From assembly GCA_030430495.1 (NCBI GenBank), contig JAUIKM010000025.1:23869-87868 (forward strand): a stretch of DNA of 64,000 nt, in the 5' to 3' direction. Shown here one piece after another: positions 8,709 to 18,950 of this stretch (position 1 is the first letter of the stretch; every line of letters begins with the position of its first letter). The position numbers and the translations under genes are program-made. The notes beneath the pieces were generated by a model, which saw only the letters and a program-made list of their open reading frames with translations, was not told the origin of the DNA and ran no database searches. This DNA comes from a bacterium (GTDB taxonomy: Bacteria; Bacteroidota; Ignavibacteria; Kapaibacteriales; UBA7675).

Positions 8709-8857
8709 CTGATTCTCTTGTTGGTCGCGCAGTGAGCAGCCGCGTGTCACCGCGCAGCCTCACAGTGGGGGAATGTGGGGCGTTTTGTGGGAGATTGTGC
8801 GTTTCCGGCGGCAAGCCCGCAGCGCAGCGCGGGCGGGCCAAACAAGAAAATCAGGCC
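8709..8857. repeat. Two dispersed-repeat cores, opposite orientations
   Basis: A minus-oriented core lies at 8709-8736 (CTGATTCTCTTGTTGGTC) and a plus-oriented core at 8836-8857 (CCAAACAAGAAAATCAGG). They flank the upstream MraZ-box-like cluster at 8766-8792. Together they form a loose inverted pair in the gap 8566-9024. Confidence 0.55.
8766..8792 (+). promoter_or_regulatory. Second, distal MraZ-box-like cluster
   Basis: TGGGG repeats start at 8766 and 8776, and TGGGA starts at 8788. The first two are spaced exactly 10 bp, as in MraZ operators; the third is shifted by 2 bp. It lies about 230 bp upstream of mraZ, distal to the better cluster at 8915-8939. Confidence 0.4.
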
Positions 8858-8914
8858 AAAGCGGTGCAAATGGAAAAAAAACCTTGGACTTACGGGGGGG
8901 ATTTTGTTGTTTTG

Positions 8915-8939
8915 TGGAGTTCTGTGGGTTAAAGTGGGT
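8915..8939 (+). promoter_or_regulatory. MraZ operator: three TGGNN boxes, 10-bp period
   Basis: TGGAG, TGGGT and TGGGT start at 8915, 8925 and 8935, exactly one per 10 bp. This is the known MraZ recognition pattern (TGGGN repeats separated by 5 bases). It lies 86 bases upstream of the mraZ start, so mraZ-rsmH is probably autoregulated by MraZ. Confidence 0.8.
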
Positions 8940-9024
8940 GATTGGCCCATGCGGTGGTACGCAAGCCCACGGTTGGTACGCCGCGTAAACGGCGCCAATG
9001 TCCACAAAGCCGGGGGCGTGTTTC

Positions 9025-9477
9025 ATGGGCTTTTTCAAGGGCCGCGAAACATACTCGATCGACAACAAGGGCCGCGTCAACGTACCGGCCAAGATGCGCA
9101 AGAGCATTGCCGCGGAAGCGAACGATTCTTTTGTGGTCACGCGCGGCTTTGACAAATGTATCGTGGCATACCCGCAGAACGAATGGCGTACCTATGAAGA
9201 GCGCTTCTCGCGGCTCAACCAGTTCAACGAGCGCGAGCGCTACTTCCTCAGAATGTTCCTTGGATGGAGCGAAGAAGTTTCGCTGGACGGACAACAGCGC
9301 GTCAGCCTGCCGCGTAAACACCTCGATTTTGCGGGGATTGAAGGCAAGGTGACGATTGTGGGCATGATTGACCACATCGAGTTTTGGGACCCGAACGAGT
9401 TCGAAAAGTACCTGAACGCACAGGACGAGTCCTTCAACGACGTTGCCGCCGAAGTCATGAAGCTGAAGCCGGAATAA
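9025..9477 (+). CDS. mraZ: Transcriptional regulator MraZ
   Basis: The 150-residue product has the doubled AbrB-like fold of MraZ. The first half has YSIDNKGRVNVPAKMRK and the second has VSLDGQQRVSLPRKHLDF, the two DxxGR motifs that contact DNA. ATG 9025 is chosen because the product then starts MGFFKGRETYSI at the usual family position; an ATG-less extension to 8998 adds only MSTKPGACF. MraZ is an oligomeric DNA-binding protein that regulates its own operon through TGGGN boxes, which are present at 8915-8939. rsmH follows 12 bases downstream, the usual pairing. Confidence 0.93.
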   Translation: MGFFKGRETYSIDNKGRVNVPAKMRKSIAAEANDSFVVTRGFDKCIVAYPQNEWRTYEERFSRLNQFNERERYFLRMFLGWSEEVSLDGQQRVSLPRKHLDFAGIEGKVTIVGMIDHIEFWDPNEFEKYLNAQDESFNDVAAEVMKLKPE

Positions 9478-9489
9478 GGCGGGAGCGCA

Positions 9490-10473
9490 ATGAAACCGCG
9501 TGAAGGCACAGGCTCCGCCGGCGACTATCACGTGCCGGTGATGCTGAAGGAAACGCTGGACATGCTGATCACGGATCGCAGCGGCGTTTACATGGACGGC
9601 ACTTTTGGCGGCGGCGGACACAGCGGCGAGATACTGTCGCGCCTGGAGCCGCCCGGAAAATTGATCGCCTACGACGCGGACACAAACGCCATTGAGCGCG
9701 GCCGCAAACGATTTGAAAGGTACCTGGCGCCGGACGCGGAAGTGCGTCTGGATCTGCGCCACGAAAGGTTTGATAGGGCATGCAGCATAGAGGAAGGTAA
9801 GGAGTTTCCTTGCCTGTCAGGTTTGCTGCTCGATTTGGGAGTCTCTTCCCATCAGCTCGATACCGACAGTATCGGCCTGAGTTATCGCGTGAACGGACCG
9901 CTGGATATGCGGTTCGGATCGGGCGGACGATCGGCGGCGGATCTGCTGGCCACCACGGATGAAAGGGATCTGGAGCGGTTATTACGCCAATACGGTGAAG
10001 AGCCGAATGCGAGACGGATAGCGCGGCGGCTGATGGGCAGCCGCCGCGCCGCTCCACTTTCCACCACCTTTGAATTGCGGCACGAGGTTGAAGCCTGCGT
10101 GCCGCCGCATCTTCAGGCCAAAACGCTGGCCCGCGTGTTTCAGGCGCTTCGTATCGCAGTCAATGATGAACTTGGTCAACTGGAACGTATTCTGCGCTGT
10201 ATCGTGCCGAAGCTCTGCTCCGGCGCGCGCATTGTCGTGCTCAGCTATCACTCGCTCGAAGACCGCATCGTCAAACAGATATTCAAGGAACTCGCCGCCA
10301 CGCGCGTTCCCGACGCCAACAACCCCAAATCCAACTACCGCGACGTCGACGCGCCGCTGCGCGTACTGACCAAACGCCCCGAACTACCCGGCAAAGAGGA
10401 AATAGCGCGCAATCCGCGCGCGCGCAGCGCCAGGATGCGCGTGGCCGAGCGGACGGAGCATGCGATAGGTTGA
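9490..10473 (+). CDS. rsmH: 16S rRNA (cytosine1402-N4)-methyltransferase RsmH
   Basis: The 327-residue product starts with YHVPVMLKETLDML and carries the SAM-binding motif DGTFGGGGHSGEIL, then LLLDLGVSSHQLD and the C-terminal SYHSLEDRIVKQIF, all hallmarks of RsmH (MraW). It methylates N4 of C1402 in 16S rRNA. GGGAG lies 5 bases before ATG 9490. In most bacteria ftsL, ftsI and the mur genes follow; here a terminator lies at 10511 and the next gene is hutU on the other strand, so the division and cell-wall cluster is broken after rsmH. The stop codon falls 37 bases before the terminator. Confidence 0.95.
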   Translation: MKPREGTGSAGDYHVPVMLKETLDMLITDRSGVYMDGTFGGGGHSGEILSRLEPPGKLIAYDADTNAIERGRKRFERYLAPDAEVRLDLRHERFDRACSIEEGKEFPCLSGLLLDLGVSSHQLDTDSIGLSYRVNGPLDMRFGSGGRSAADLLATTDERDLERLLRQYGEEPNARRIARRLMGSRRAAPLSTTFELRHEVEACVPPHLQAKTLARVFQALRIAVNDELGQLERILRCIVPKLCSGARIVVLSYHSLEDRIVKQIFKELAATRVPDANNPKSNYRDVDAPLRVLTKRPELPGKEEIARNPRARSARMRVAERTEHAIG

Positions 10474-10510
10474 AGGCGAAAGATCGGCCGCTCAACGAAG
10501 AGACTTAAAC

Positions 10511-10543
10511 AAAAAAGCCGCCCTCATTTGAGGCCGGCTTTTA
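10511..10543. terminator. Bidirectional terminator between rsmH and hutU
   Basis: The stem AAGCCGCCCTCA / TGAGGCCGGCTT has a single mismatch, an A-run on the left and a T-run on the right. It lies between convergent rsmH and hutU and can serve both. Confidence 0.8.
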
Positions 10544-10588
10544 AGCTTTAATCTCTTGTGTTTAAGTGCTGTTTTACCCTGGCGCGTA

Positions 10589-12268
10589 TCAGCCCATCGG
10601 AATGTGAATGCCGTGTTTGGCGGCGTTCTCCGCGGCGCGCTCGTAGCCGGCGTCGGCGTGGCGCAGGACGCCCATCAGCGGGTCGTAGGTTAACACGCGT
10701 TGCAGGCGCTGCGCCGCCTCCGGCGTCCCATCGGCGACAATCACCATGCCGGCGTGCAGCGAGAGGCCCATGCCCACGCCGCCGCCGTGGTGCAGCGAGA
10801 CCCAGGTGGCCCCGCCGACCGCGTTCAGTGCAAAGTTTAAGTACACCCAGTCGGCTACGGCGTCGGAGCCGTCTTTCATCGCTTCGGTTTCGCGGTGCGG
10901 TGAAGCGACGGAGCCGCAGTCCAGGTGGTCGCGACCAATCACGATCGGCGCTTTGACGCGGCCCGAAGCGACGAGGTCGTTAAACAACTTGCCGGCTTTG
11001 GCGCGGTCGCCGTAACCCAGCCAGCAGATGCGCGAGGGCAGGCCCTGGAAGCGCAGGCTGTTGCCCGCCTTTTTGATCCAGCGGTGCAGCGGCTCGTCGT
11101 CGGGGAAGAGCTCGCAGATCGCGCGGTCGGTTTCGTAAATGTCTTCCGGATCGCCCGAGAGCGCTACCCAGCGGAACGGCCCTTTGCCGTCGCAGAAAAG
11201 CGGGCGGACAAAGGCCGGCACAAAACCGGGGAAGTCGAAGGCGTTTTCGACGCCCGCATTTTCTTTGGCCTCGCCGCGGATATTATTGCCGTAGTCGAAC
11301 ACCACCGCGCCTTTTTGCTGAAAAGCCAGCATCGCTTTGACGTGTTCGCCGATGGCGCGGCGCGAGGCGGCGATGTAGGCGTCCGGATCGCTTTCGCGCA
11401 GGGCGTCCGCTTCTTCCTTGCTGTAGCCGGTCGGGTAGTAGCCGTTCAGCGGGTCGTGCGCCGAGGTCTGGTCGGTGACGATGTCCGGCACGACGCCGCG
11501 CTCGAGCATCCGCGGCAGGATTTCGGCGGCATTGCCGAGCAGGCCGACGGAAATCGGTTCTTTGCGTTTGACGTGTTCGTTGATAATCTCGAGCGCTTCG
11601 TCCAGCGTGCGGCACTTGACGTCGCAGTAGCGGTCGTGGATGCGTTTGTCGATGCGTTCCTCGTCCATCTCGATGCACAGCGCCGCGGCGCCGTTGAAGG
11701 TGGCTGCCAGCGGCTGCGCGCCGCCCATGCCTCCCAACCCGGCGGTAAGCAAAAATCTTCCGTGGAGGTCGCCGCCAAAGTGCTGGCGTGCGCATTCGGC
11801 AAAAGTTTCGTAGGTGCCCTGCAGGATGCCCTGCGTGCCGATGTAAATCCACGATCCGGCCGTCATCTGGCCGAACATCATCAGGCCGCGTTTGTCCAGC
11901 TCGCGGAAGTGCTCCCAGGTGGCCCATTTGCCGACCAGGTTGGAGTTGGCGATCAGCACGCGCGGGGCGTCCGTGTGTGTTCTGGCCACGCCGACGGGTT
12001 TGCCGGACTGCACCAGCAGCGTTTCGTCCACATCCATGTTGCGCAGCGTCGAGAGGATCGCGTCAAAACTTTCCCAGTTGCGCGCCGCTTTGCCGATGCC
12101 GCCGTAGACGATCAATTTTTCGGGGTGTTCGGCCACTTCCGGGTCCAGGTTGTGCTGGATCATGCGGTAGGCCGCTTCGATTTGCCAGTTTTTGCAATGC
12201 AATTCCAGGCCGCGCGGGGCGTGGACGGTACGGGGGCCTGTCGGGGCGGGATGTGCGACGTCGCTCAT
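10589..12268 (-). CDS. hutU: Urocanate hydratase
   Basis: The 559-residue product is full length for urocanase. Visible landmarks are [15 protein letters not shown] near the N-terminus, the NAD-binding stretch [15 protein letters not shown], the active-site region [14 protein letters not shown] and the C-terminal [13 protein letters not shown]. The enzyme converts urocanate to 4-imidazolone-5-propanoate with a tightly bound NAD+, the second step of histidine degradation. No hutH, hutI or hutG gene is next to it, so the pathway is dispersed in this genome or lies elsewhere. The DUF971 gene at 12715 is on the same strand 60 bases upstream and may be co-transcribed. Confidence 0.95.
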   Translation of the reverse strand: MSDVAHPAPTGPRTVHAPRGLELHCKNWQIEAAYRMIQHNLDPEVAEHPEKLIVYGGIGKAARNWESFDAILSTLRNMDVDETLLVQSGKPVGVARTHTDAPRVLIANSNLVGKWATWEHFRELDKRGLMMFGQMTAGSWIYIGTQGILQGTYETFAECARQHFGGDLHGRFLLTAGLGGMGGAQPLAATFNGAAALCIEMDEERIDKRIHDRYCDVKCRTLDEALEIINEHVKRKEPISVGLLGNAAEILPRMLERGVVPDIVTDQTSAHDPLNGYYPTGYSKEEADALRESDPDAYIAASRRAIGEHVKAMLAFQQKGAVVFDYGNNIRGEAKENAGVENAFDFPGFVPAFVRPLFCDGKGPFRWVALSGDPEDIYETDRAICELFPDDEPLHRWIKKAGNSLRFQGLPSRICWLGYGDRAKAGKLFNDLVASGRVKAPIVIGRDHLDCGSVASPHRETEAMKDGSDAVADWVYLNFALNAVGGATWVSLHHGGGVGMGLSLHAGMVIVADGTPEAAQRLQRVLTYDPLMGVLRHADAGYERAAENAAKHGIHIPMG

Positions 12269-12328
12269 AAACCTTTTATGAAATTTTTGCTTGTCAGCGT
12301 GTGAAAAACTGGAATTCGGCGTACGGCG

Positions 12329-12715
12329 TCAGGAAGCGCCGTTTGTGCTGTGCTCGGCCTGTTCGCGGGCGTGCAGCTTGTCCAGCTGCGCGTCGTCCAG
12401 GGCCTTGTCCGCCGCCACTTCGCGCAGCAGCTCCCAGGGGTAAATCCCGGTGTTGTGCCCGTCGCGCCAGCCGACCTGGATGGCGTAGTTGCCGACGGGG
12501 TTGATGCCCTCGATTTCGTACATGCCCGGTTTAAAGGTCGTCAGAGCCGGTGCAACGACCATGCGTCCCATGATGGTTTCGCCTTTGCAATGGGCGCAGG
12601 GACAGGCTTTACGCAACTCTTCGGTCGTAATCGTCGCCGCGAATCCGTCGGCCCATTCCAGGCGCAACAGGTAGGGTTTCGGCGTGTGAATTTTGCGGGG
12701 AATGAGCGGATTCAT
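12329..12715 (-). CDS. DUF971 (GBBH-like N-terminal domain) protein
   Basis: ATG 12715 is chosen (MNPLIPRKIHTPKPYLLRLE); the frame is open further upstream, but that part resembles no protein. The 128-residue product contains the conserved DUF971 signature: WADGF, the cysteine pair ACPCAHCKGE and the C-terminal GHNTGIYPWELLRE. DUF971 is the domain found alone in bacteria and at the N-terminus of gamma-butyrobetaine hydroxylases, where it binds zinc. Its bacterial role is not settled; it is often linked to iron-sulfur carrier proteins. It lies upstream of hutU on the same strand. Confidence 0.85.
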   Translation of the reverse strand: MNPLIPRKIHTPKPYLLRLEWADGFAATITTEELRKACPCAHCKGETIMGRMVVAPALTTFKPGMYEIEGINPVGNYAIQVGWRDGHNTGIYPWELLREVAADKALDDAQLDKLHAREQAEHSTNGAS

Positions 12716-12916
12716 AAGCGGGAGCGGGCCTCCGAAGCAAAAAAACGAGCCCGGCAATTTGGCGCGACTATGGCCGTTTTCACGAACTACATCACTTTGC
12801 GGACTACAACGTCGGTGGAGTGATACAATTTTATAATCAGTCAACAATTTTGCATTTTTGCCGTCTGAAGTTGACCTGATTAGGCAAGTGTTCAACCTCT
12901 TTTCGGAGCCGTACCC

Positions 12917-13243
12917 ATGGCTGATTTACGCGAATTTACCGATGCAAATTTCGAGGCGGAAGTCCTCAATTCCGATAAACCTGTTCTGGTCGACTTTTGG
13001 GCAACCTGGTGCGGCCCCTGCCGCGCGATGGAACCCGCAGTAAAAGAAATCAGCTCCGAGTACAGCGACAAAGCCGTCGTCGGCAAGCTGAACGTCGATG
13101 AAAACCAGGGCGTCGCCGCCAAATACGGCATCCGCTCGATTCCGGCGCTGCTGTACTTCAAAAACGGCGAAGTCGTCGGCACGACGGTTGGTCTGACCAA
13201 AAAAGCGGCGATCGCCCAGAAGCTGGACACGGTCCTTGCCTGA
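12917..13243 (+). CDS. trxA: Thioredoxin
   Basis: The 108-residue product is a complete cytoplasmic thioredoxin with the redox motif WCGPC (Cys32 and Cys35), the preceding VDFWATW, the cis-proline site RSIPAL and the C-terminal GEVVGTTVG. It reduces protein disulfides. GGAG lies about 9 bases before ATG 12917. It is divergent from the DUF971 gene across a 200-base, AT-richer spacer containing TATAAT at 12832-12837, which may belong to its promoter. Confidence 0.93.
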   Translation: MADLREFTDANFEAEVLNSDKPVLVDFWATWCGPCRAMEPAVKEISSEYSDKAVVGKLNVDENQGVAAKYGIRSIPALLYFKNGEVVGTTVGLTKKAAIAQKLDTVLA

Positions 13244-13420
13244 GGCGCGGCCGTCTGAGAGTGCGGCCGTTCACGCCGCGAGGCTCTTTGTTTATTCCGA
13301 TTGAAAGATCCGTGGTTTGCACATGGTTGCCCGGGAGGCGCTGCTGTGCAGACCACGCATTTTTTTATCGCTTTTGGCGGTGCACCCGCGCCGCCGCCAT
13401 CGTGACGCAGGAAATCCCGC

Positions 13421-13732
13421 ATGCCGCGACCTCCACTGTTAGCCGAAGAAGACATTACACGGAAACTGGCCGAACTGCCCGGCTGGGAGCGTTCCGGCGC
13501 GAGTATCGGGCGCACGCTGACGGCATCGAACTTTGCCTCGGCCGTGGGTGTACTGAACGCCATCGCGATCCTCGCGGAAAAGGCCGATCATCATCCGGAC
13601 ATGCGACTGCACGGCTGGAACAAGCTTGAAATCACGCTTTCCACGCACGATCAGGGCGGACTGACGCGGCTCGACTTCGAGCTGGCGGCGGAAATAGATT
13701 CCATCGGTTTCGGCGCTTCGGCATCCGCCTGA
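13421..13732 (+). CDS. Pterin-4-alpha-carbinolamine dehydratase
   Basis: The 103-residue product begins MPRPPLLAEEDITRKLAEL and contains PGWERSG, then the catalytic EKADHHPDMRLHGWNKLEI (the doubled His and the Trp of the family) and a C-terminal LTRLDFELAAEID, which fits the PCD/DCoH family at full length. The enzyme dehydrates 4a-hydroxytetrahydropterin after aromatic amino-acid hydroxylation. No phenylalanine hydroxylase is nearby; in many bacteria this protein has a less clear role. AGGAAA precedes ATG 13421. It lies 177 bases after trxA and 82 before eno, all on the plus strand. Confidence 0.88.
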   Translation: MPRPPLLAEEDITRKLAELPGWERSGASIGRTLTASNFASAVGVLNAIAILAEKADHHPDMRLHGWNKLEITLSTHDQGGLTRLDFELAAEIDSIGFGASASA

Positions 13733-13766
13733 AGCGCCGTCGCAATGCCGCCGTCACGTCCGGTGA

Positions 13767-15095
<1,329 letters not shown>

Positions 15096-15121
15096 GTCAA
15101 GGCCGCCGCGGCCGCACAGCT

Positions 15122-15135
15122 GTTAACATGTTAAC
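15122..15135. other. Perfect 14-bp palindrome between eno and the phosphohexomutase gene
   Basis: GTTAACATGTTAAC is fully self-complementary and lies in the 98-base gap after eno. It could be an operator or just a chance pairing of two GTTAAC sites, a hexamer that is common in this window. Confidence 0.4.
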
Positions 15136-15193
15136 ACGCGGTTGCGGCGGTTCCACTGCTGTATCTGAATCATAAAATACCGGGACTCGATCC

Positions 15194-16591
15194 ATGATCG
15201 TTTTTGGGACCGACGGCTGGCGTGGTGAAATCGCCCGCGACTTCACCTTTGAGAACCTGTCCTACGTTGCCCAGGCCACCGCGGCTTATGCCAAAAACCT
15301 GACACCGGACAAGCCGTCGATCGTGATCGGCTACGACGCGCGTTTTCTCTCGCGTGAGTTTGCGGAGGAAACCGCCTGCATTCTGGCGTCGCAGGGCGTG
15401 TTGGTACATCTGGCCAACAGCATCGCGTCGACGCCGCAGGTCTCTTTTGCGGCCAAGCAGAAAAAGGCGACGCTGGGCGTGGTGATTACGGCCAGCCACA
15501 ATCCGCCAAACTACAACGGCTACAAGATCAAGGGCGGTTTTGGCGGGCCGGCGTTCCCGGAGCAGATCAAGGAAATCGAAGCGCTGGTGGGTGAAATTGC
15601 CGAAAAAGGTGGACACGTTCAGTTCCGGCCCATCGACGAGTACATCAAGGAAAAAACGGTGCGCATGTTTAATGCCAAGGAGTCCTATCTGCGCTATCTC
15701 AAGCGCAAGATCGACGTGAAAGGCATTATCGAATCCGGCATGCGTGTAGCCTACGACCCGATGCACGGCGCGGGTATTAACACAATCGACCACATTCTGC
15801 CGGGTACGCATGAACTGCACGGCGACTACAATCCTTCCTTCGGCGATGTTAAACACCCCGAACCAATGGCGGAGAACCTGCTGCCGTTGATTGAACTGAT
15901 GAAAACCGGCAAGTACGACGTCGGCTTTGCGACCGACGGCGACGCGGACAGACTTGGCGCTGTCGACGAGACCGGTCGTTTTATTGATTCTCACCGCATT
16001 TTCATGCTGTTGTTGAAGTACCTCTACGAAGACAAACGCAAACGCGGCGCGGTGGCCAAAACGGTTTCGTTAACGGCGATGGTCGACAAGTACTGCAAGA
16101 AACACAATCTTACGATCAAAGAGACGCCGGTCGGTTTCAAGTACATCAGCCGTTTAATGGTGAACGAAAAGATTCTGGTGGGCGGCGAAGAGTCGGGCGG
16201 TATCGGCACCTGCCTGCACATTCCCGAGCGCGACGGCATCTTCAACGCGCTGCTGTTGATGGAGATGATGGTCAACCGCAAGAAGACGCTCTCGCAGCTC
16301 TGCGAAGAGCTGGACAGCGAATTCGGTCTGCACCGCTACCGCCGCCGCGATGTCAAAGTGACGCAGGAAGTCAAGGAGCGCATCCTGGCCGCCGCGGCCA
16401 AACAGCCGACGAAGCTGGGCCGCTACGAGGTGGAGCGCTACGACGGCCGCGACGGCCACAAGTTCTTTGTGGACAACGGCTGGCTGCTGATCCGCGCTTC
16501 CGGCACGGAGCCTTTGCTGCGCTACTACGCGGAGGCCGACAGCCTGACCAAAGTCAATGAGTTGTTGGATGAGGGGATGAAGCTGGAGTGA
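15194..16591 (+). CDS. Phosphohexomutase (phosphoglucomutase/phosphomannomutase family)
   Basis: The 465-residue product has all four conserved elements of the alpha-D-phosphohexomutase family. The phosphoserine loop is TASHNPPNYNGYK (about residue 100), the metal loop DGDADRLGAVDE (about 247), the sugar-binding loop GGEESGG (about 333) and the phosphate-binding loop RASGTEPLLRYY (about 437). It starts MIVFGTDGWRGEIARD. It interconverts hexose 1- and 6-phosphates, linking glycolysis with sugar-nucleotide and polysaccharide synthesis. Glucose versus mannose preference cannot be read safely from the sequence. A strong terminator lies 77 bases downstream. Confidence 0.92.
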   Translation: MIVFGTDGWRGEIARDFTFENLSYVAQATAAYAKNLTPDKPSIVIGYDARFLSREFAEETACILASQGVLVHLANSIASTPQVSFAAKQKKATLGVVITASHNPPNYNGYKIKGGFGGPAFPEQIKEIEALVGEIAEKGGHVQFRPIDEYIKEKTVRMFNAKESYLRYLKRKIDVKGIIESGMRVAYDPMHGAGINTIDHILPGTHELHGDYNPSFGDVKHPEPMAENLLPLIELMKTGKYDVGFATDGDADRLGAVDETGRFIDSHRIFMLLLKYLYEDKRKRGAVAKTVSLTAMVDKYCKKHNLTIKETPVGFKYISRLMVNEKILVGGEESGGIGTCLHIPERDGIFNALLLMEMMVNRKKTLSQLCEELDSEFGLHRYRRRDVKVTQEVKERILAAAAKQPTKLGRYEVERYDGRDGHKFFVDNGWLLIRASGTEPLLRYYAEADSLTKVNELLDEGMKLE

Positions 16592-16667
16592 GATCAGTCT
16601 CACTACGTAGAACCACCTACCAGTTTGTCGTCCGAAATGCACTGAACGGGCTGGATAGAATAATAAG

Positions 16668-16694
16668 CGGCTGCCGAAAGGCGGCCGTTTTTTT
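16668..16694 (+). terminator. Intrinsic terminator after the phosphohexomutase gene
   Basis: The stem CGGCTGCC / GGCGGCCG (one wobble pair) closes a GAAA tetraloop and is followed by seven T. Confidence 0.88.
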
Positions 16695-17024
16695 GTGGGT
16701 TTTTCGTTCACCTATGTCCACACCACATTCTCTAACTGTTATCTATCCGCTTCTGTCTCGGTGGGCACTGTGCCGAGTGGACATTGATGAACCGTGTCTG
16801 GGGCGTCCTGCAAATGTAGCACATGCCGGAAGCTGTGTTTTGTCTACACTTTGTTTGAAAAGATAGTCTGTAAGTTGTAAAATTATATATTGGCAGAATA
16901 ACAAAATCTGAATCTGACTGCAGTACTTGCGAGGGACCTCCGGGTGCCGTCACTGCCGGCTGGATAATTGCCAAAGTGATCTTCGGCACAGACTGGGAAT
17001 GTAGAGAGTGGGAGACTTGTTTTT

Positions 17025-18317
17025 ATGAAGTATTGCGGGGCTGTGCTTGTAATAGTCTGGATCGCGACTCAGATAAGTGTTGCAAGAACACACGTCCTGA
17101 ATTTTAATGGACGAGCCTTTACAGAAGCAGTGGACGGGATGAGTTTTGCAGGGTATACGGGCGCAAGGGAAGTGAAAAGTCTGTCAGGCAGTTCCTGTGT
17201 GATAAGCGCACCTGTGACGTTCAAACTCTCGAAGTTTAAACAGAAAGTGGATTTGACGGATACGGAGTTCGATGCGAGCTCTGATTTTATGCGTGCCTCC
17301 TTCGACAAGGATGTGACATTCCGCAAAGTGAAATTTCATTCGGAGTCCGGCTTTCGGTTTGCACGATTCAAGTCAGCCACCGAATTCGGAGAGGCGAGTT
17401 TTGCCGGGAATGCCAACTTTATGGGGGCGAAGTTTGAATCGAATGCAGACTTCACCTCCGCCCGGTTTGTGTTAAGAGCGTTGTTTAACGAAGTGCGGTT
17501 CAAATCTGACGCTCTGTTCAATAAGGTGGATTTTTCAGGTGATCTGTCCTTCAACAATGCAGAGTTCGGGACGTTGGCCGATTTTCGGGGCGCTTCATTT
17601 GGCGCAGGTGTTGACTTTAATGACGCGCTTTTGCCCGACAGGCTGAACTTGTCAGATGTTAAATTCGTTGCGTATGAGCTCGACTTAAGTTCAGCGAAAA
17701 GGAATTCAGGTTTCTGCTTTGTCAATTTGTTAGGTGCGGACATTTCCAGAGTCCGGCTCAGATATAATATTTTCAGGCTGTGGTTTCCCGACAGCGTATG
17801 CGGAAGCTCCGGAAACTGGAAGGGTGTCAAATTCGAAGACAAATGCAACGTCTACGAACAACTGCTCAAAAACTTTGAAACCAACGGCTATACCGACTCC
17901 CACGAAAAACTCGACATCGAATACCACCAGATGCGCTACGCCGAAAAAGGGCAATGGTACTGGAATCTGATTCAAAAATACTGGTGGAATTACGGCTACA
18001 GCAAGTGGTATATCTTTCTCTGGATCGGCGGCCTGATGACGCTGTTTACGTTGTTAAACATTGGCTTGTATCCGCACCTCAGCAGCAATGTTTACAGGAT
18101 CAGGTCGCTGTCGGAACTGCAGATGCCGGGAGGTCGGTGGCGCATTATTGTTCAGCCGCTGTACGCACTGACATACACCGGCTTTATTTTCTTTGGCGTC
18201 AAGATCGATCCGGACGGGATCAAAAAAGTCGATGGCTGGCTCTACTACATTTTCTTCATTTACATCGTCGGTCTTGTCTGCCTGGGTTATCTTGCCAACT
18301 ATATCATCGCGACTTAA
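17025..18317 (+). CDS. Pentapeptide-repeat membrane protein
   Basis: The 430-residue product has an N-terminal signal or membrane helix (residues 1-20) and then, from about 55 to 235, runs of A(D/N)F-type units with Phe every five residues (for example FGEASFAGNANFMGAKF), which fold as a right-handed quadrilateral beta-helix. The C-terminal part has a WYWNLIQKYWWNYGYSKWY stretch and about three membrane helices (325-345, 375-395, 405-428). The end, FFGVKIDPDGI and CLGYLANYI, is a pattern I associate with a Bacteroidota family of pentapeptide-repeat membrane proteins. Its place next to channel-like pentapeptide proteins is inference: no TVGYG filter is present. GGGAG lies about 11 bases before ATG 17025. 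It stands alone between terminators and non-coding gaps. Confidence 0.75.
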   Translation: MKYCGAVLVIVWIATQISVARTHVLNFNGRAFTEAVDGMSFAGYTGAREVKSLSGSSCVISAPVTFKLSKFKQKVDLTDTEFDASSDFMRASFDKDVTFRKVKFHSESGFRFARFKSATEFGEASFAGNANFMGAKFESNADFTSARFVLRALFNEVRFKSDALFNKVDFSGDLSFNNAEFGTLADFRGASFGAGVDFNDALLPDRLNLSDVKFVAYELDLSSAKRNSGFCFVNLLGADISRVRLRYNIFRLWFPDSVCGSSGNWKGVKFEDKCNVYEQLLKNFETNGYTDSHEKLDIEYHQMRYAEKGQWYWNLIQKYWWNYGYSKWYIFLWIGGLMTLFTLLNIGLYPHLSSNVYRIRSLSELQMPGGRWRIIVQPLYALTYTGFIFFGVKIDPDGIKKVDGWLYYIFFIYIVGLVCLGYLANYIIAT

Positions 18318-18950
18318 ACGCGTGCGCCTGCGCCGTTGCCGCTGATTTGTCCGGCAAGGTTTTCGTGCCTCGTATTTGTTCCGTTATTGCAGGCGTGAGT
18401 GTGTGCGTTCGTCAATGTCTTTTACTCAGCTCAGGCTTGAACATCCGGGCTTTTGCTGTTTAAGTTCGGCGCAACACCGCGCGCTGCCGACCAACTCTAA
18501 AAACGACGTCCTGCCGGTCTGCAATTTCCGTTTAACTCCGCCGCCGGCGCGTTCGCAACAACTCAACAACATGCCGCTTCAAACACGCTGACAAACAAAA
18601 GCAAACAGCAAGCCATGCGGAGCAGGGCGAAGCGTTCAGAAATCAAATGCTGCAAGAGCGGAGGGCGGCGAAGTTGAATATCTGCGTGTGTTCCGCGCCA
18701 GACTCCAAGATCCCGCGTTAGCACTTTCCCACGCCTGTGCAAGAAAAATTTCAGTTTTTTGCGCCAAAAGAATAATTTCCACGGACAAGCCTCCGACGCC
18801 GGTCCGACCTTCCTTTTGAGGCCGCGGTTTCCTGAACCGCAAACATCGCTGCTCACCGCCCCCACGGGCGCATAAGTACCGCCGGATCGACCTGCCAGTA
18901 GGCAAGACCGCTCTCCGAGCTCTGTTTGACATATTATCATGGGGTGTACT
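18318..18950. other. Non-coding gap before the EF-G-like gene
   Basis: No supported gene. It holds a dispersed-repeat copy at 18586-18640 (CGCTGACAAACAAAAGC, then CAAGCC and GGCGAAGCGTTCAG). The rest shows nothing I can name. Confidence 0.5.
18586..18640 (+). repeat. Dispersed repeat copy with head and tail
   Basis: The head CGCTGACAAACAAAAGC, a middle CAAGCC and the tail GGCGAAGCGTTCAG match the layout of the copies at 29427, 47093 and 59396. Confidence 0.7.
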
